From NCBI GenBank assembly GCA_964440405.1, contig CAYTSB010000003.1, forward strand, positions 1 through 35,312: a stretch of 35,312 nt of DNA, given 5' to 3'. Of the stretch, positions 16,295 through 24,569 are shown piece after piece. The stretch comes from DAOSVX01 sp964440405. GTDB lineage: Bacteria > Bacillota_I > Bacilli_A > RF39 > UBA660. The notes beneath the pieces were generated by a model. The model was not told the DNA's origin and did not search any database. It worked only from the letters and a program-made list of their open reading frames with translations. Numbering within the stretch: position 1 is the first letter of the stretch; every line of letters begins with the position of its first letter. The position numbers and the translations under genes were made by a program.

Positions 16295-17716
16295 TTATTT
16301 TAATTTTTTTAGCACTTCTTCTTGACCGATTAAAAATATTGTATTAGGAAGTTCTGGTCCATGCATTAAGCCACTGATTTTTATTCTGATTGGCATATAA
16401 AGCATTTTCCCTTTTTCGCCGGTTTTTTCTTTAACAATGTTAATTACTTCACCTATATTTAAAATATTCCATTCCTTTAATTTTGCTATTTCTTCTTTAA
16501 AGGTTTGTAATACTCTCTGAGCTATTTCATCGTCCAAAATATTTTGACTCTCTTCATTGACATCTAAATTTTCATTAAAGAATAATTTCACCTCATTAAC
16601 TATTTCTTTTCCATAAGCAATATGGTTTTGATAAGTTAGTAATAGAGTATTAATCCATTCTTCACTTTTATTTTTAAGATCATACTGAGCTTCTAAAAAA
16701 GGCCTAATCCATTTAAGATATTCTTCTTGAGATAACGCTTTAATATAGTGAGCATTTATCCAGTTTAATTTCTTTTTATCATAAGATGCTGGTGATTTAC
16801 TTATTTTAGAGGGCTCAAAATTTTGAATTAATTCTGCCATTGTAAATATTTCTTTATTATCAGGTGGAGCCCAACCTAATAAGGATAAATAATTAACGAT
16901 AGCTTCGGGAATATATCCTTCCTGATATAAATCCATAAATGAAGCGTCGCCATTTCTTTTAGACAGTTTATTACCGTCTTCTCCTAATACCATCGGTAGA
17001 TGAATATAAACCGGTGGTGTCCACCCAAATGCCTCATATAATAAATTATATTTAGGAGTCTGACTTAAATATTCGTTACCTCTGATAACATGAGTTATGT
17101 CCATCAGGTGGTCATCAACCACATTAGCAAAATTATAGGTCGGATAGCCATCACTTTTTAGTAATATTTGATCTTCCAAAACTTTATTTTGAACTCTAAT
17201 TTTACCGTAAACAACATCATCAAAAGAACTTTCACCAGCTTTAGGCATTATTTGTCTGATAACATACGGTTCGCCACTTTTAATCTTTTTTTCTATTTCT
17301 TCTTTAGAATATTTTTTACAATAGCCATCATACATAAATGGTTCTTTTCTTTTATTAGCCAATTCTCTTAAATTATTAAGTCTATCTTCATTACAAAAAC
17401 AATAATATGCAAATTCTTTTTCGACAAGTTTTAAAGCATACTCTTTATAAATATTTTTTCTTTCGCTTTGGATATAAGGGCCATATATTCCTTCGTTGCT
17501 TGGGCCTTCATCTATTTTAATATCGCATAAATTTAAGGTATTATAAATAAATTGGATTGCTCCATCCACTATTCTGGCCTGATCAGTATCTTCAATTCTT
17601 AAAATAAAATCGCCATTATTGTGCTTCGCAGTAATATATTCAAATATTGCTGTTCTTAAATTACCGATATGCATAAATCCGGTTGGGCTAGGCGCAAAGC
17701 GAGTTCTTGTCTTCAT
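16295..17716 (-). CDS. gltX: Glutamate--tRNA ligase
   Basis: Class I synthetase, 473 residues from ATG 17714-17716 (MKTRTRFAPSPTGFMHIGNL), with the HIGH-like HIGN and KLSKRNGDAS (KMSKS loop). The zinc-type cysteines YCFC and the later Cys are present. I reject the TTG three bases upstream as start. In organisms lacking GlnRS the same enzyme also charges tRNA-Gln for amidation; whether that applies here cannot be seen. The ribosome binding site (GGTGG) sits in the 3' arm of the gpmI terminator. Confidence 0.96.
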   Translation of the reverse strand: MKTRTRFAPSPTGFMHIGNLRTAIFEYITAKHNNGDFILRIEDTDQARIVDGAIQFIYNTLNLCDIKIDEGPSNEGIYGPYIQSERKNIYKEYALKLVEKEFAYYCFCNEDRLNNLRELANKRKEPFMYDGYCKKYSKEEIEKKIKSGEPYVIRQIMPKAGESSFDDVVYGKIRVQNKVLEDQILLKSDGYPTYNFANVVDDHLMDITHVIRGNEYLSQTPKYNLLYEAFGWTPPVYIHLPMVLGEDGNKLSKRNGDASFMDLYQEGYIPEAIVNYLSLLGWAPPDNKEIFTMAELIQNFEPSKISKSPASYDKKKLNWINAHYIKALSQEEYLKWIRPFLEAQYDLKNKSEEWINTLLLTYQNHIAYGKEIVNEVKLFFNENLDVNEESQNILDDEIAQRVLQTFKEEIAKLKEWNILNIGEVINIVKEKTGEKGKMLYMPIRIKISGLMHGPELPNTIFLIGQEEVLKKLK

Positions 17717-17719
17717 CAA

Positions 17720-17764
17720 AAAACCACCATTTCATAATTAATTCTATCAAGAAATAGTGGTTTT
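17720..17764 (-). terminator. gpmI terminator overlapping the gltX ribosome binding site
   Basis: Minus-strand arms 17764-17751 and 17733-17720 pair over 14 bp with one U-G wobble around a 17-base loop, starting eight bases after the gpmI stop. The 3' arm contains GGTGG and is followed by T's running to the gltX start, so the T-run is the spacer between ribosome binding site and ATG. Confidence 0.65.
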
Positions 17765-17771
17765 GTAAATC

Positions 17772-19280
17772 TTATTCAAAATTTAAAATTTGATTAGTTT
17801 CTTTCATTTCGTCAGGTATTCTTATATCCATATATTTTAAAATAGCCGGAGCCACATTGGCTAAAGCGCCATCCTCTAAATTAACTTTTTCATCAGTAAC
17901 AATAAAAGGGACTTTGTTTAAAGTATGGCTAGAAATAACTTCGTTATTTGCTCCCAGCATTTCTTCAGCATTACCATGATCTGATAGAATAAACATCGTA
18001 TAAAAGTTTAATTCAGCAGCTTCCTTAATTTGACCTAGACATTCATCAACTTTTTCCAAAGCTTTAACTGTAGCATTGAAATCTCCAGTATGACCGAGCA
18101 TATCAGGATTAGCAAAATTAACTAAAATAAAGTCATAATCTTTATTCATGGCCATTAAAGTTTTTCTGCATACTTCTTCAGCGCTCATTTCAGGAGCTTT
18201 ATCATAAGTTGATACTTTTGGTGAAGGGACTAAAAAACGATCACAGTTTTCAATACTACCTTTGTAAAGTCCATCAAAAAAGTAAGTTACATGAGCAAAC
18301 TTCTCAGTTTCAGCAATTCTCGCCTGATTAAGTCCTAATTCTCCTAAATATTTACCTAGAGCGCCTTTAACTTCTTCAGTAGCAAATAAATAATTGCTGT
18401 TTACTGATTTATCTATATCATAAAAACTATATAATTTTAGATTAGGCATACTTTTAATCAAAAAATTATTAAATTCTCTGGTTGTTAAAGAACTTAAAAT
18501 TTGACGAGCACGATCTGCTCTAAAGTTAAACCATAAAACTGCATCTTTATCTTTAATAAGACCTTTTTGATTTAAAAGAATTGGTGGTAAAAATTCATCA
18601 GTTATTGCTTTTTTATAACAGCTGGTAATTGCTCTTTCCAAATCAAGAGCTGCATAACCAGAACCTCTAGTTATTAAATCATAATAAATCTTAGTTCTTT
18701 CCCACCTGTTATCGCGATCCATTGCATAAAATCGACCACAAACGGTTGCTATTTTAAAATTATTGGTATTTTCAATTAATTTATTAATTTTATTAATATA
18801 TTTCATTACTACTTCTCTGGAAGTGTCCCTGCCATCACTGATTACATGAATATAGCATTCTGGTAGATCAGCTTTCTTTAGTAAATTAATTAGTTCTTTT
18901 AGATGATCAATATGAGAATGAACCCCACCATCACTAACTAATCCCATTAAATGAAGAGGTACATTGTTTTGCTTAACATAATCAATCATTTCTAAATATT
19001 TAGAATTAGTATCAAAAGCCTTAGTTTCAAAATATTCATTTAGTTCAAGCAATTCTTGTTTAATAACTCTCCCTGCTCCAATGGTTTGATGTCCAACTTC
19101 ACTGCCACCAATTTGTCCTGCTGGAAGGCCAACTGCTTCAGCACTGGCTTCTAAGGTTGAATGAGGATAATTATCCCACAAATAATTAAAATTAGGTAGG
19201 TTGGCACTAGCTATGGCATTGCCATGTTTTTCTTCACGGCAGCCAAAACCATCTAAGATAATTGTAATAACTTTTTTCAT
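17772..19280 (-). CDS. gpmI: 2,3-bisphosphoglycerate-independent phosphoglycerate mutase
   Basis: A 502-residue manganese enzyme of the alkaline phosphatase superfamily, converting 3- to 2-phosphoglycerate. The start ILDGFGCR carries the metal Asp; the catalytic serine is S60 in GGSEVGHQTIGAGRV; HVISDGRDT, CGRFYAMDRD, NFRADRARQ and LSDHGNAE supply the substrate and metal ligands. Length is normal (about 510). AAGGTGA precedes the ATG. It follows spo0A, with its own possible promoter in between, not the pgk-tpiA pair directly. Confidence 0.97.
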   Translation of the reverse strand: MKKVITIILDGFGCREEKHGNAIASANLPNFNYLWDNYPHSTLEASAEAVGLPAGQIGGSEVGHQTIGAGRVIKQELLELNEYFETKAFDTNSKYLEMIDYVKQNNVPLHLMGLVSDGGVHSHIDHLKELINLLKKADLPECYIHVISDGRDTSREVVMKYINKINKLIENTNNFKIATVCGRFYAMDRDNRWERTKIYYDLITRGSGYAALDLERAITSCYKKAITDEFLPPILLNQKGLIKDKDAVLWFNFRADRARQILSSLTTREFNNFLIKSMPNLKLYSFYDIDKSVNSNYLFATEEVKGALGKYLGELGLNQARIAETEKFAHVTYFFDGLYKGSIENCDRFLVPSPKVSTYDKAPEMSAEEVCRKTLMAMNKDYDFILVNFANPDMLGHTGDFNATVKALEKVDECLGQIKEAAELNFYTMFILSDHGNAEEMLGANNEVISSHTLNKVPFIVTDEKVNLEDGALANVAPAILKYMDIRIPDEMKETNQILNFE

Positions 19281-19368
19281 ATTTTCACCTTACATATCAG
19301 TATAATAACATATAACAAGCAGTAAAAGCAATTAACTTTAATTTTACATTTGAACATAAAAAAACTAA

Positions 19369-19400
19369 AATCTAACTATAGATTTTAGTATCTATTCTTA
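19369..19400 (-). terminator. spo0A terminator, overlapping its stop codon
   Basis: On the minus strand ACTAAAATCTA-TAGT-TAGATTTTAGT gives an 11-bp stem followed by seven T. The TAG stop of spo0A (19372-19374) lies inside the structure. Confidence 0.75.
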
Positions 19401-20139
19401 ATTTATCAGCTACAGTAGCAATAAATTCTGAATTAGTTGGCTTAGCTCGATCATAATCAACAGAATGACCAAATATCTCCTCCATTAAATCATAATCTCC
19501 TCGGTTCCAGCTAACCTCAATTGCATGTCTAATAGCTCTTTCAACTTTAGAAGATGTTGTTTCATATTTGATAGCTATTTCCGGATATAATTCCTTAGTA
19601 ATTCCTCCGATTAAACCAGGATTTTCATACATCAAATAAATACTCTCTCTAATATACTGGTATCCTTTAATATGCGAAGGTATTCCTAATGAATGTAGAG
19701 TTTTAGTAATAAGAAGATGAAGATTGGCTGCATTTAAATTAACTGACTTCTTATTTTCAACAACACTCATGCTTTCTAAAATCCTTGATTCTAAATCTTC
19801 AAAATCAAAAGGTTTTAAAATATAGTATTTAACTCCGTAAGCACTTACCTTTCTTAAAGTTTCCTCTTTACCTAATCCAGAAACAACAATAACATTTTGC
19901 ATTTTCTTAAGCCTTGTTAGTTCATCTAAGATATAAAGTCCATCTTTTGATGGCATTACTAGGTCCAGCAAGACCAAATCATACTCTCCTTCATGTTCTA
20001 AAATTGTTTGTAATCCTTCCCTGCCGTCATGTGCTTCTAAAATGATATCAATTACTGCGTGACTACTAAAATATTCTTTTGCCATTTCAATGAGACTTCT
20101 ATTATCGTCAATCATCAAAATGCGAATCTTTTTATTCAT
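19372..20139 (-). CDS. spo0A: Sporulation master response regulator Spo0A
   Basis: A 255-residue protein with a receiver domain (acidic pair D11-D12, phospho-acceptor D59 in LVLLDLVMPSKDG, conserved Lys in YYILKPFD) and the Spo0A-specific DNA-binding domain. The latter has the near-invariant helix TTSSKVERAIRHAIEVSWNRG and ends in PTNSEFIATVADKL. In spore formers it receives phosphate from the phosphorelay and starts sporulation. AAAGGG lies before the ATG. Three tandem Spo0A-box-like repeats lie upstream at 20211-20250. Its neighbours are glycolytic genes rather than the usual spoIVB-spo0A pair. Whether the organism really sporulates is not shown here, though the Cse60-like gene agrees with it. 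Confidence 0.95.
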   Translation of the reverse strand: MNKKIRILMIDDNRSLIEMAKEYFSSHAVIDIILEAHDGREGLQTILEHEGEYDLVLLDLVMPSKDGLYILDELTRLKKMQNVIVVSGLGKEETLRKVSAYGVKYYILKPFDFEDLESRILESMSVVENKKSVNLNAANLHLLITKTLHSLGIPSHIKGYQYIRESIYLMYENPGLIGGITKELYPEIAIKYETTSSKVERAIRHAIEVSWNRGDYDLMEEIFGHSVDYDRAKPTNSEFIATVADKLRIDTKIYS

Positions 20140-20173
20140 ATTTTTCCCTTTCTATTTTACTTCACGCATTTTA

Positions 20174-20179
20174 ATTATA
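20174..20179 (-). promoter_or_regulatory. Candidate -10 of spo0A
   Basis: TATAAT on the minus strand, 35 bases before the spo0A ATG, with no good -35 at 17 bases. Spo0A-activated promoters commonly lack a good -35, which fits the boxes further upstream. Confidence 0.45.
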
Positions 20180-20210
20180 GTTTAAAAAAAGACAAAATAC
20201 TAGGAAATAC

Positions 20211-20250
20211 TTTGTCAGAATATGTAAAGTTTTGTCAATTGTTGTCGATT
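20211..20250 (+). promoter_or_regulatory. Tandem Spo0A-box-like repeats
   Basis: TTTGTCAGA (20211), TTTGTCAAT (20231) and GTTGTCGAT (20241) match the known Spo0A box TTTGTCRAA at 8, 8 and 7 of 9 positions. Their starts are 20 and 10 bases apart, so they fall on one face of the helix, as in known tandem boxes. A fourth, weaker site in the other orientation is at 20188-20196. The last box overlaps the tpiA stop codon. Confidence 0.6.
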
Positions 20251-20974
20251 AATAATTTTCAATAGTTGCTTTTAAAATATCATTAGCCACCATAATATTT
20301 AAAGACGATTCACCAATAATGAAGCCGTCACAATTAGCTATTGTATTTAAAGTCATAATATTATAGCCATTGATATTACCACCATATAAAACTGAAACAT
20401 CATAATTAGTTAATCTTTTTACTTCTTTTTTTATTAAATCAATAGTTTCTTCTATTTCTTCATTAGTAATACTTCTATTACCATCCAACCATTCCGGTTC
20501 ATAAGCAATAATAATTTTAGATAACTCTTCCTTTGCTATTTTTGAATATAATTTACTTAAAATTGTCTTAATATAATACTCGGTTCTTTTAATTTTTTTA
20601 TCTTCTAAAGTTTCACCAATGCAAAAAATAACATCCATGTTATTTTGCAAAACATTTCTAACTTTATTAAATACTGTATCTTCATTTATTTTTTCGACTA
20701 TTTTTCTTTCACGATGGTTAACTAAAACATAATCAACACCCATACTATATAATTGTTTAGCAGATACTTCTCCAGTATAATCTCCACTTAGATATTCAGA
20801 AACATTCTGAGCACCCAAACTATAATTTTCACTGCTAAATTTGTAAAGAAAACAAGTTGGTGGACAAATAATAACTTCGGGATTACCCGAAACTATTTTA
20901 ACTAGTTCAGCTTCGTAATCAGTTATTTCCTCTCGATCAAAATTCATTTTTAAATTTAAGACAATTTTTTTCAT
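20249..20974 (-). CDS. tpiA: Triosephosphate isomerase, divergent
   Basis: A 241-residue TIM-barrel enzyme from ATG 20972-20974, chosen because GAGGAG precedes it and it overlaps the pgk TGA as ATGA. Lys9 (NLKMN), His87 and Glu159 (AYEPEW) match the catalytic Lys, His and Glu; the phosphate-binding ends YGGNING and IIGESSLN are recognisable. Unusual are NHRERK where most enzymes have GHSERR, and LDGNRS in place of the flexible loop-6 sequence AIGTGK. It should interconvert dihydroxyacetone phosphate and glyceraldehyde 3-phosphate, but with an altered lid. Coupled to pgk. Confidence 0.88.
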   Translation of the reverse strand: MKKIVLNLKMNFDREEITDYEAELVKIVSGNPEVIICPPTCFLYKFSSENYSLGAQNVSEYLSGDYTGEVSAKQLYSMGVDYVLVNHRERKIVEKINEDTVFNKVRNVLQNNMDVIFCIGETLEDKKIKRTEYYIKTILSKLYSKIAKEELSKIIIAYEPEWLDGNRSITNEEIEETIDLIKKEVKRLTNYDVSVLYGGNINGYNIMTLNTIANCDGFIIGESSLNIMVANDILKATIENY

Positions 20975-22155
20975 TGAATCTCCTCTATGTTTTCCAAACA
21001 TTTTAAATTAGGATTAGTTAAATATTCCAAAGTGGCTCCACCACCAGTAGAAAGATAATAAAAATGTTTGGCAAAATCAAATTTATTAATAGCACTTAAA
21101 ATATCACCACCACCACCAATCACTTTAGCAGGACTTTTAACTAGCAACTGGCATATCTCTTTAGTCCCAAAACAGAACTTAGGATCTTCATATTTACCCA
21201 TAGTGCCATTAATAAATATTGTTTGAGAATTGTTAATGGCTTTTTTATACTTTTCAATAGTTTTAGGCCCAATATCATAAATAGCATCATTATCACTAAT
21301 TTCAGTTAAGCTTTTTACTTCCGCATAATTATTATTATATTTATTGCCAACTACCACATCTAAAGGAAGCATTATTTTTTCCTTGTTTTCAAGCATTATT
21401 TTACTTACTAAAGGGATTGTGTTAGAATCATAAATTGAGAATCCCACATTGAATTTTAAGGCCTTTAAGAAAGTATTAGCAACGCCTCCCGCCACTAACA
21501 AATAATCACACTTATTAATAATACTCTTTATTAAAGGAATTTTATCTTCAATCTTAGCACCACCCATAATTACTGTATAAGGACGAGGCGGATTAATTAT
21601 TAGAGTATTTAAATATTTTAATTCTTTTTCTACTAAAAACCCAATAACCGAAGGCAAATATTTACTAATACCATAATTAGAAGCATGACACCTGTGAATT
21701 GCGCCAAAGGCATCGTTGACAAATATTTCTCCTAAACCAGACCAATATTCGGCCAATTGTTCATCACAACCGCTTTCTAAGTTATCCGGGACATCTTCAA
21801 ATCTAGTATTTTCAATTAATAAAACATCACCACAATTCATTTTATTAATTTTGTCTTCTAATAACATCCCTCTAGTCTCCTTAGAAAAAATTACTTCTTT
21901 TTTTAATAATTCACTGAGTCTTTTAGCAACTATTTCTAAACTGTTACTTTCTTTATCTTTAACAGTCTTTACTTTACCTAAATGGGACATGATAACTATC
22001 TTGCATGAATGCTCAATCAAATAATCAATGGTGTCTATTGCAGCTACAATTCTAGTATCATCTAAAATAGCATTATCTTTGATTGGAACATTTAAATCAC
22101 ATCTTAATATTATTTTTTTATTATTTAAATCAATATCTTTTATTGTTTTTTTCAT
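20971..22155 (-). CDS. pgk: Phosphoglycerate kinase
   Basis: A 394-residue two-domain glycolytic kinase. N-domain: RCDLNVP, DDTRI, SHLG, ENTRF and FGAIHRCHAS; C-domain: GGAKIEDK, GPKT, GGGGD and STGGGATLEYL. Small departures from the usual sequence are SHLGKVK (normally SHLGRP, so the Arg is Lys) and NGTMGKYEDP (normally NGPMGVFE). AGGTGA precedes the ATG and a TATAAT lies just upstream (about 22166-22175 region), giving a very short leader. It heads the pgk-tpiA pair, divergent from the FemX gene. gapA is not next to it. Confidence 0.95.
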   Translation of the reverse strand: MKKTIKDIDLNNKKIILRCDLNVPIKDNAILDDTRIVAAIDTIDYLIEHSCKIVIMSHLGKVKTVKDKESNSLEIVAKRLSELLKKEVIFSKETRGMLLEDKINKMNCGDVLLIENTRFEDVPDNLESGCDEQLAEYWSGLGEIFVNDAFGAIHRCHASNYGISKYLPSVIGFLVEKELKYLNTLIINPPRPYTVIMGGAKIEDKIPLIKSIINKCDYLLVAGGVANTFLKALKFNVGFSIYDSNTIPLVSKIMLENKEKIMLPLDVVVGNKYNNNYAEVKSLTEISDNDAIYDIGPKTIEKYKKAINNSQTIFINGTMGKYEDPKFCFGTKEICQLLVKSPAKVIGGGGDILSAINKFDFAKHFYYLSTGGGATLEYLTNPNLKCLENIEEIQ

Positions 22156-22253
22156 ATTTTCACCTAATAGTATTATACCTAATTGTTTATAATATTACTA
22201 TAGTTCTTTAAAAAATTATAATTTCATGCTATATTTAAATAGGAGTGATTCAG

Positions 22254-23462
22254 ATGAAATTCATAGAAAACATTAGCGAAAAAGAGTACATAGATTTTTT
22301 TAATAAAAATCCCAACGCTCATTTTTTACAAAGCTATCCCTGGGGAATATCTTGTAAATTAAGCCGAAATCAAATCCCTTATTACATTGGACTTAAAAAT
22401 GAAAATAATCATTTAGTTGCAGCTGCTCTCTTATTAAAAAAAGCAACTCCTTTAAAAATGTGTTATTTTTATGCTCCTCGAGGTTTTATCTTGGATTTCA
22501 ATAACGCTAAAATCTTAAAGGAATTTACCGAAAAATTAAAGCAATTTTTAATTAAAGAAAATGCTATTTATTTAAGAGTTAATCCTGGAATTAAATATCA
22601 GGATATTGATGAAGAAGGCAAAAAAATTGATGGCGGAATTAATAATTATAAAATATATAATCAAATGCTTAAACTTGGCTATCAGCATCAGGGATTTAAC
22701 AAACTATATGAAGGTAATGCTCATCGATATACTTTCAGAATTGATCTTCATGATGAACTGGCTGCAATTGAAGCAAGAATGAGTAAAACATTTATGAAAA
22801 CTATTAAGAGAAGCTATGATTATGATTTGGTAATCAGGGAAAGCAATGATATTAAAGCCTTTCATAATTTAATTCAAAATAATGCTCACAAAAATGATTT
22901 TCATGAATATACTTTGGATTTTTATCAGAATTTTTATAATACTTTTAAAAAATACAAGCAAGCAAAAATTTTTGAAGCAGTTTTGAATCCGGGAAAAGTG
23001 TTAAAGAAATTTAAAGATGAACTAAAAAGTAAAGATTTAAATAGTGCTAATCCCGATATTAAAAATCAAGTTAATCGTTTGGAAAATGATATTGCCTGGT
23101 TAAAGGAAATCAAAGATAAGGAAATAGTCGTCTGCAGCTTAATTTGTGTTTATACCAACTATGCTGCTTGGACTTTATATATTGGCAACGATTATACTGG
23201 AACTAAAACAAGTGCTATCAATCGTCTTTATTATGAATCAATTAAGGATGCTAAAAATATGAACCTGAATTTTATGGATTTATTTGGCACGGTTGGTGAT
23301 CCTCATACTAAATATAAAAATCTAGGTGGACTTTATGAATTTAAAAGAAAAATGGGTGGCGAATACATTGAATTTATTGGTGAATTTGATTTAGTAAATA
23401 AAAATTTTATATATAAAGCATTACCGTTTATTTTAAAAATTTATCGCCAATTAAAAAAGTAG
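22254..23462 (+). CDS. FemXAB-type aminoacyltransferase (peptidoglycan cross-bridge)
   Basis: A 402-residue protein, start at ATG 22254 with AGGAG eight bases upstream (the GTG at 22245 overlaps that site). It has the twin GNAT-like fold pattern of Fem ligases: FLQSYPWG near residue 25, YFYAPRGFILDF, the MSKTFMKTIKRSYDY segment, and a charged helical arm at about 245-288 that fits the FemA antiparallel coiled coil. The end NLNFMDLFGTVG...KYKNLGGLYEFKRKMGGEY is typical. These enzymes add amino acids from aminoacyl-tRNA to the lysine of lipid-linked precursors. Which residue is added is unknown. The only full plus-strand gene in the window; a weak TTTAAA-17-TATATT promoter precedes it. Confidence 0.9.
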   Translation: MKFIENISEKEYIDFFNKNPNAHFLQSYPWGISCKLSRNQIPYYIGLKNENNHLVAAALLLKKATPLKMCYFYAPRGFILDFNNAKILKEFTEKLKQFLIKENAIYLRVNPGIKYQDIDEEGKKIDGGINNYKIYNQMLKLGYQHQGFNKLYEGNAHRYTFRIDLHDELAAIEARMSKTFMKTIKRSYDYDLVIRESNDIKAFHNLIQNNAHKNDFHEYTLDFYQNFYNTFKKYKQAKIFEAVLNPGKVLKKFKDELKSKDLNSANPDIKNQVNRLENDIAWLKEIKDKEIVVCSLICVYTNYAAWTLYIGNDYTGTKTSAINRLYYESIKDAKNMNLNFMDLFGTVGDPHTKYKNLGGLYEFKRKMGGEYIEFIGEFDLVNKNFIYKALPFILKIYRQLKK

Positions 23463-23472
23463 AGTTTCTACT
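23453..23472 (-). terminator. Shared terminator between FemX and DUF368 genes
   Basis: AGTAGA and TCTACT (23458-23472) pair around a three-base loop. In minus-strand sense six T follow (23453-23458 are A on the plus strand), a typical terminator for the DUF368 gene. The TAG stops of both convergent genes (23460-23462 and 23468-23470) are inside the hairpin. Confidence 0.65.
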
Positions 23473-24304
23473 CTAGCTTTGATAATTTATAAGAACTATA
23501 ACATCCAATAATAAATAGCAATATTCCAATGCTGGCATTAGTAAAACTCCAACCCGTAATCGGAATAAATATTGAGACTACTGAACTTAATACAAATCCA
23601 AGAATTGCATAATATGTAATTGTTGGATATTTTTTTAATAAGGCCTCAACTAATTTTGCCATTAAAAATATCCCTGATATGAGACCCAAACCAAATGGTC
23701 CTAAAACTAAAATGTTATGCCAAATATTATCAAAACTGGCTAATTCACTAGTAGCTGCAATTAGTGGTTTGTAATATCCCAATAACATCAATAGAAATGA
23801 ACCACTGATACCTGGAACAACCATTGTTGCTGCTCCAATAATTCCAATGACAAATAATAAGATCATTTTTCCGAAAGTTAAAATGTCTAAATTAACAACA
23901 TTTTCCTTAGGTGTAACTATAGTCATTACTACAACAACAGTAAAAGTTAATAAAAAAGCTAAAAAATATCTCGGTTTAATTTTTTTATTATCAATTTTAT
24001 TATATAAAGCCGGTAATCCACCAACAATTAATCCCGCAAAAAATAAAATAGTTTGAATTTCAAAATTATTCAAAGTATAATCTAATACTTTACTTAATCC
24101 TAAAATTGATATAACTGCTCCAATTCCAATTGGCATTAAAAACAAAATGTTTTCCTTAAATTTTTTAAATAAATGAGTTACGGCTCCAATAATCTTTTCG
24201 TATAGTCCAAAAGAAATTGCCAATGCGCCCCCGCTAACCCCAGGAATAATATTAGCTACTCCAATAATAATTCCTTTTATAAATAATGATACCTGTTTTT
24301 TCAT
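23468..24304 (-). CDS. DUF368 family polyprenyl-phosphate transporter (PopT-like)
   Basis: A 278-residue multi-pass membrane protein with the DUF368 signature IIGVANIIPGVSGGALAISFG near the start and its internal repeat ATMVVPGISGSFLLMLLG at about 157-175, reflecting an inverted-repeat fold. DUF368 proteins (PopT) have been shown to return undecaprenyl phosphate across the membrane for reuse in wall synthesis. This fits the convergent FemX gene and the flippase in the same window. AAAGGTGA precedes the ATG, and TATAAT lies shortly upstream. No other function is suggested. Confidence 0.9.
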   Translation of the reverse strand: MKKQVSLFIKGIIIGVANIIPGVSGGALAISFGLYEKIIGAVTHLFKKFKENILFLMPIGIGAVISILGLSKVLDYTLNNFEIQTILFFAGLIVGGLPALYNKIDNKKIKPRYFLAFLLTFTVVVVMTIVTPKENVVNLDILTFGKMILLFVIGIIGAATMVVPGISGSFLLMLLGYYKPLIAATSELASFDNIWHNILVLGPFGLGLISGIFLMAKLVEALLKKYPTITYYAILGFVLSSVVSIFIPITGWSFTNASIGILLFIIGCYSSYKLSKLE

Positions 24305-24370
24305 ACTTCACCTTTATTAATTATACTATATTAGATAAATTTTTAATATATAATTCTAAATTTAATTTAT

Positions 24371-24410
24371 AAAAAAGAAAAGAAATTTTAAATACATCAT
24401 TTCTTTTCTT
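24371..24410 (-). terminator. Terminator in the kinase-DUF368 gap
   Basis: A perfect 12-bp stem (24375-24386 with 24399-24410) with a 12-base loop is followed in minus-strand sense by six T (24371-24376). It lies 160 bases after the kinase stop, so it would end either a long kinase 3' UTR or a separate short transcript. Confidence 0.75.
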
Positions 24411-24510
24411 AAAGTGTGAGTTTGAGTTCATCTGTTATTTGTTGTAAAAGAGTTTACTATTTTTTTGTTATTGTTTTTTCTATACTATATACACATCATC
24501 TCCTTTGCTA
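24371..24510 (-). ncRNA. Candidate short transcript between kinase and DUF368 genes
   Basis: Between the direct repeats at 24532-24559 and the terminator lies about 130 bases with no reading frame over a few codons. A good AAAGGAG (24500-24506) is followed only by mini-frames of four codons (ATG ATG TGT ATA TAG, or GTG TAT ATA GTA TAG). If the repeats activate a promoter here, the product would be a small RNA or a leader-type mini-peptide under control of the adjacent response regulator. It could equally be the 3' UTR of the kinase mRNA. Confidence 0.3.
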
Positions 24511-24531
24511 TTTAAATAATAACAAAGTAAC

Positions 24532-24559
24532 ATGAAATTTATGTGAAGGTATCGTGAAA
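24532..24559. promoter_or_regulatory. Three direct repeats, 11-bp period (response-regulator-type site)
   Basis: ATGAAA (24532), GTGAAG (24543) and GTGAAA (24554) recur every 11 bases; on the minus strand they read TTTCAC-n5-CTTCAC-n5-TTTCAT. OmpR/PhoB-family regulators bind such hexamer repeats. The same repeat occurs at the response-regulator promoter (26628-26644). Confidence 0.5.
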
Positions 24560-24569
24560 TTCAATTTAT

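Noticed and set aside
24488..24506. Mini-gene behind the AAAGGAG in the kinase-DUF368 gap
   Set aside because: All frames close after four codons, so I do not call a protein; kept only as part of a candidate RNA.
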